IMG/VR virus record: IMGVR_UViG_3300021479_000044
Span: 1 to 39,616 of that record
Length of the DNA: 39,616 nucleotides
DNA from: a virus
Strand: one strand, 5' to 3'
In this document: piece by piece, positions 37,780 to 39,616 of the stretch
Numbering within the stretch: position 1 is the first letter of the stretch
Layout of the letters: every line of letters begins with the position of its first letter
The notes under the pieces: model-generated
What the model saw: only the letters and a program-made list of their open reading frames with translations
What the model was told of the DNA's origin: nothing
Database searches by the model: none
Translations under genes and position numbers: made by a program

Positions 37780-38714
37780 AGACGATTCCGCCGCTGCTGC
37801 TTGCGGACCTGAAGCTGCAGACCACCACCCTCGCGTTCCTGTGGTCGATCACCATGCTGAACGGTCGGGTGATTCGCGGCACCGAGCATGACCTCGATAT
37901 CGACATGCCGGTGGACGGTGCGCACTCGCCGCCGCAATGGCCGCCGGAGTCCGCCGGCCTTTACTACGCGATCGCCAACGTCACCGCCGGCGATATCGCC
38001 AACAACTCCGATATGTCGGTCGACAATCTCTCGGTCGACGGCGCGGTGCCGCAGGCTCCCTACACCGAGATCCTGGACGTCACGGTCGATGAAATCGAAG
38101 CAGGCCTCCTCGACATGGCGCCGGTTGCGGTCTACGTCTGCAACTGGATGGCACCGGCGCACGGTTGCTTCGAAATCAAGTCCGGATTCCTGGGTGCGAT
38201 CACCAGCGACTCGGACGGCAAATACACCACCGAGGTCCGCGGCCTCTCGCAGCTGCTCCAGCAGATCGTCATCCAGACGCACAGCGCGACCTGCAACGTC
38301 GTCAAATTCGGCGACGCGCGCTGCAAGTTCAACGTGGCCGCGATCACCATCACCGGCACGGTCGCGACCGCGATCAATGGCATTTCCTTCGATGCCGATC
38401 TCGCGCAGGCCTCGCCGCGGCCGCCCTACAGTTATGTCGGCGGCACGCTCACCTTCACGAGCGGAGCGAACACCGGCTTTGCGCGCGAAGTGAAACTGGA
38501 TCCGAACACCAACGCGGGCGTGCTCGAGGTCTGGGAGGCCTTTCCGGAAGTGATCGCGAATGGCGATGCCTACACGCTCTCGCCGGGCTGCGACCGGCAA
38601 TATCTGACCTGCAAAAATATCTACAACAACCTGGTCAACAACCGCGCCTACGGCATCTTCATTCCCGGGACCGATGCGATCCTCGCCGGTCCGACCGCGG
38701 TCGCCGCTCTGTGA
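37776..38714 (+). CDS. DUF2163 family tail hub protein (GTA gp13-like)
   Basis: 312 aa from GTG at 37776 (GTGA). LKLQTTTLAFLWSITMLNGR, then GLYYAIANVTAGDIANNSDM, SVDNLSVDGA, VYVCNWMAPAHG, GLSQLLQQIVIQTHSATCNV, KFGDARCKFN, GCDRQYLTCKNIYNN match DUF2163/baseplate hub of the GTA group. The Cys residues near the C-terminus may bind an iron-sulfur or zinc site, as suggested for this family. Confidence 0.9.
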   Translation: MKTIPPLLLADLKLQTTTLAFLWSITMLNGRVIRGTEHDLDIDMPVDGAHSPPQWPPESAGLYYAIANVTAGDIANNSDMSVDNLSVDGAVPQAPYTEILDVTVDEIEAGLLDMAPVAVYVCNWMAPAHGCFEIKSGFLGAITSDSDGKYTTEVRGLSQLLQQIVIQTHSATCNVVKFGDARCKFNVAAITITGTVATAINGISFDADLAQASPRPPYSYVGGTLTFTSGANTGFAREVKLDPNTNAGVLEVWEAFPEVIANGDAYTLSPGCDRQYLTCKNIYNNLVNNRAYGIFIPGTDAILAGPTAVAAL

Positions 38715-39127
38715 TCGCGCCCGCGACACTCACGACCAAGGCGCGCGAGTGGCTCGGCGTGCGCTTCGTGCACCAGGGCCGCACCCGCTTCGGCTGCGAT
38801 TGTTTGGGATTCATCGCGGGCGTCCTGGGCGAGCTCGGCGAGCCGCTGGCGCTGAAGCTCCTGCCATCGAACTACGGGCGCGAGCCGCAAGGCCTGCTGC
38901 TCGAGACCCTGACGAAGAACTGCAAGCAGATCCCGCTGCAGCCGGGCGCGCTGCTCTTGATCGAGTGGCCGCTGTCGAACTTCCCGTCGCACGCCGCGCT
39001 CTTTACCGGCGCGTCCATGATCCATTCGTATGAGGCGGCCGCGCATGTGGTCGAGCACGGCTATCGCGCGCCCTGGCTTACCCGCACCGTGAGCACCTGG
39101 GCACTGCCCGGGGTGACCTATGAGTAA
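38711..39127 (+). CDS. NlpC/P60 family cell-wall peptidase of the tail tip (GTA gp14-like)
   Basis: 138 aa from GTG at 38711 (GTGA). Catalytic Cys31 in FGCDCLGF, His94 in FPSHAALFTG, with MIHSYEAAAHVVEHGY after it. NlpC/P60 enzymes cut peptide crosslinks of peptidoglycan and here probably help the tail pass the wall at infection. Stop overlaps the ATG of the tip gene by 8 bases. Confidence 0.92.
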   Translation: MIAPATLTTKAREWLGVRFVHQGRTRFGCDCLGFIAGVLGELGEPLALKLLPSNYGREPQGLLLETLTKNCKQIPLQPGALLLIEWPLSNFPSHAALFTGASMIHSYEAAAHVVEHGYRAPWLTRTVSTWALPGVTYE

Positions 39128-39616
39128 TCTCGGCCAGGCCGCCCTCATCGTCGTCGGCACCGTCGTCGGCGCGTACTTCGGTGCGCCGCAGCTGGGCTTC
39201 GTCTTGGGCTCGCTCGCGGGCTCGGTGCTGTTCCCGACGCAGCTACCGCGCGGCCCGCAGATGACCGACAACCGCACAACCACCGCAACCATCGGCGGCC
39301 CGGTGCCGATCGTGTTCGGCACGGCGGATGTGGCGGGCACCGTGATCTGGCTCGCGCCCTATGTGCAGACCACCAATCACTCGAGCGCCAAGGGCGGCCC
39401 GCAGCAGACGACCTACCAGTACAACCAGTCGATTGCGATCAGCCTGTGCGAAGGGCCGGTCGGCACCATCCTGCGCATCTGGGAGAACGGCACGATCGTG
39501 TACGACATTCGCCCGCAGCAGGTGGCGAATACCGATTTGAATTTGCTGGCCGAGACCGATCTCGAGTACGCCAACCGCTTGACGGTGAGCGCGCTGTATG
39601 CCGAGACCTTCGTGTT
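39120..39616 (+). CDS. Tail tip / host-specificity protein (5' part; continues at 1-4158)
   Basis: The first 165 codons plus two bases of the tip protein gene. N-terminus: a Gly/Ala-rich hydrophobic helix (ALIVVGTVVGAYFGAPQLGF), then the conserved TIGGPVPIVFGTADVAGTVI and YNQSIAISLCEGPVGTILRI followed by WENG, the typical start of GTA gp15-like proteins. The gene runs off the end. Adding the open frame from base 1 gives a protein of about 1550 residues, but the joint is short of at least one base. Confidence 0.9.
   Translation, partial: MSNLGQAALIVVGTVVGAYFGAPQLGFVLGSLAGSVLFPTQLPRGPQMTDNRTTTATIGGPVPIVFGTADVAGTVIWLAPYVQTTNHSSAKGGPQQTTYQYNQSIAISLCEGPVGTILRIWENGTIVYDIRPQQVANTDLNLLAETDLEYANRLTVSALYAETFV

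Overview
This window is almost certainly the complete, or nearly complete, genome of a temperate siphovirus (HK97-type head, long non-contractile tail) of a GC-rich Gram-negative bacterium, probably a proteobacterium. The Gram-negative assignment rests on a nested Rz/Rz1 spanin pair and a lambda R-like endolysin. The lifestyle rests on a tyrosine integrase next to what looks like an attP core: the 3' half of a tRNA-Asn(GTT) gene. The sequence opens inside the tail-tip gene and closes inside the same gene. The two halves belong together, but joining the ends directly is out of frame by one base.

Layout. (1) Positions 1-7278, rightward: the 3' part of the tail-tip/host-specificity protein with a bacterial Ig domain and sialidase-like repeats, a second receptor-binding protein, then a lysis cassette (small membrane proteins, endolysin, Rz with Rz1 inside it). 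(2) Positions 7275-10806, leftward: small genes, a ParB-like protein running into a Trm1-like methyltransferase frame, a phage metallopeptidase and three tiny zinc-binding proteins. (3) Positions 10807-11307 hold no gene but carry attP, with four CTTAGAG repeats flanking the tRNA-like core. (4) Positions 11308-15323, leftward: integrase, an AT-hook protein, a DUF4224 protein and a chain of very small genes coupled mostly by 4-base overlaps. (5) Positions 15324-16769: a control or origin region with four TTCGCGAA-type palindromes spaced exactly 12 bp, then a short rightward block (replication-initiator-like domain, three DnaA-box-like 9-mers, a small protein, a GIY-YIG nuclease). (6) Positions 16784-20568, leftward: a paralogue of that small protein, a secreted protein, a DUF5131 protein, a DnaN-like sliding-clamp protein and small basic or membrane proteins. 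(7) Position 20850 to the end, rightward: RusA, HNH, terminase, portal, protease, capsid, a glycosyltransferase-like cassette, head-tail joining genes, tail tube, a gpG/gpGT frameshift pair, tape measure, and GTA-like tail-tip genes (DUF2460, DUF2163, NlpC/P60, tip protein).

How it works together. The integrase would recombine attP with a host tRNA-Asn gene. No polymerase, helicase or primase is visible, so replication probably depends on the host, recruited through the initiator-like protein, DnaA boxes and perhaps the clamp-like protein. Late genes form one long rightward unit, with a hairpin terminator just after the capsid gene that may set stoichiometry. No CI- or Cro-like repressor was recognised.

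Most notable points: the canonical A AAA AAC frameshift site in the tail chaperone; homopolymer-linked frame changes in two gene pairs (ParB/methyltransferase and capsid-adjacent protein/MptE-like protein); the glycosylation-like cassette inside the head module; the attP architecture; the 12-bp iteron array; two nested micro-membrane ORFs inside the tail-tip module; and the phage-encoded clamp-like protein. All homology statements come from reading the sequence and remembered family features; no search was run.
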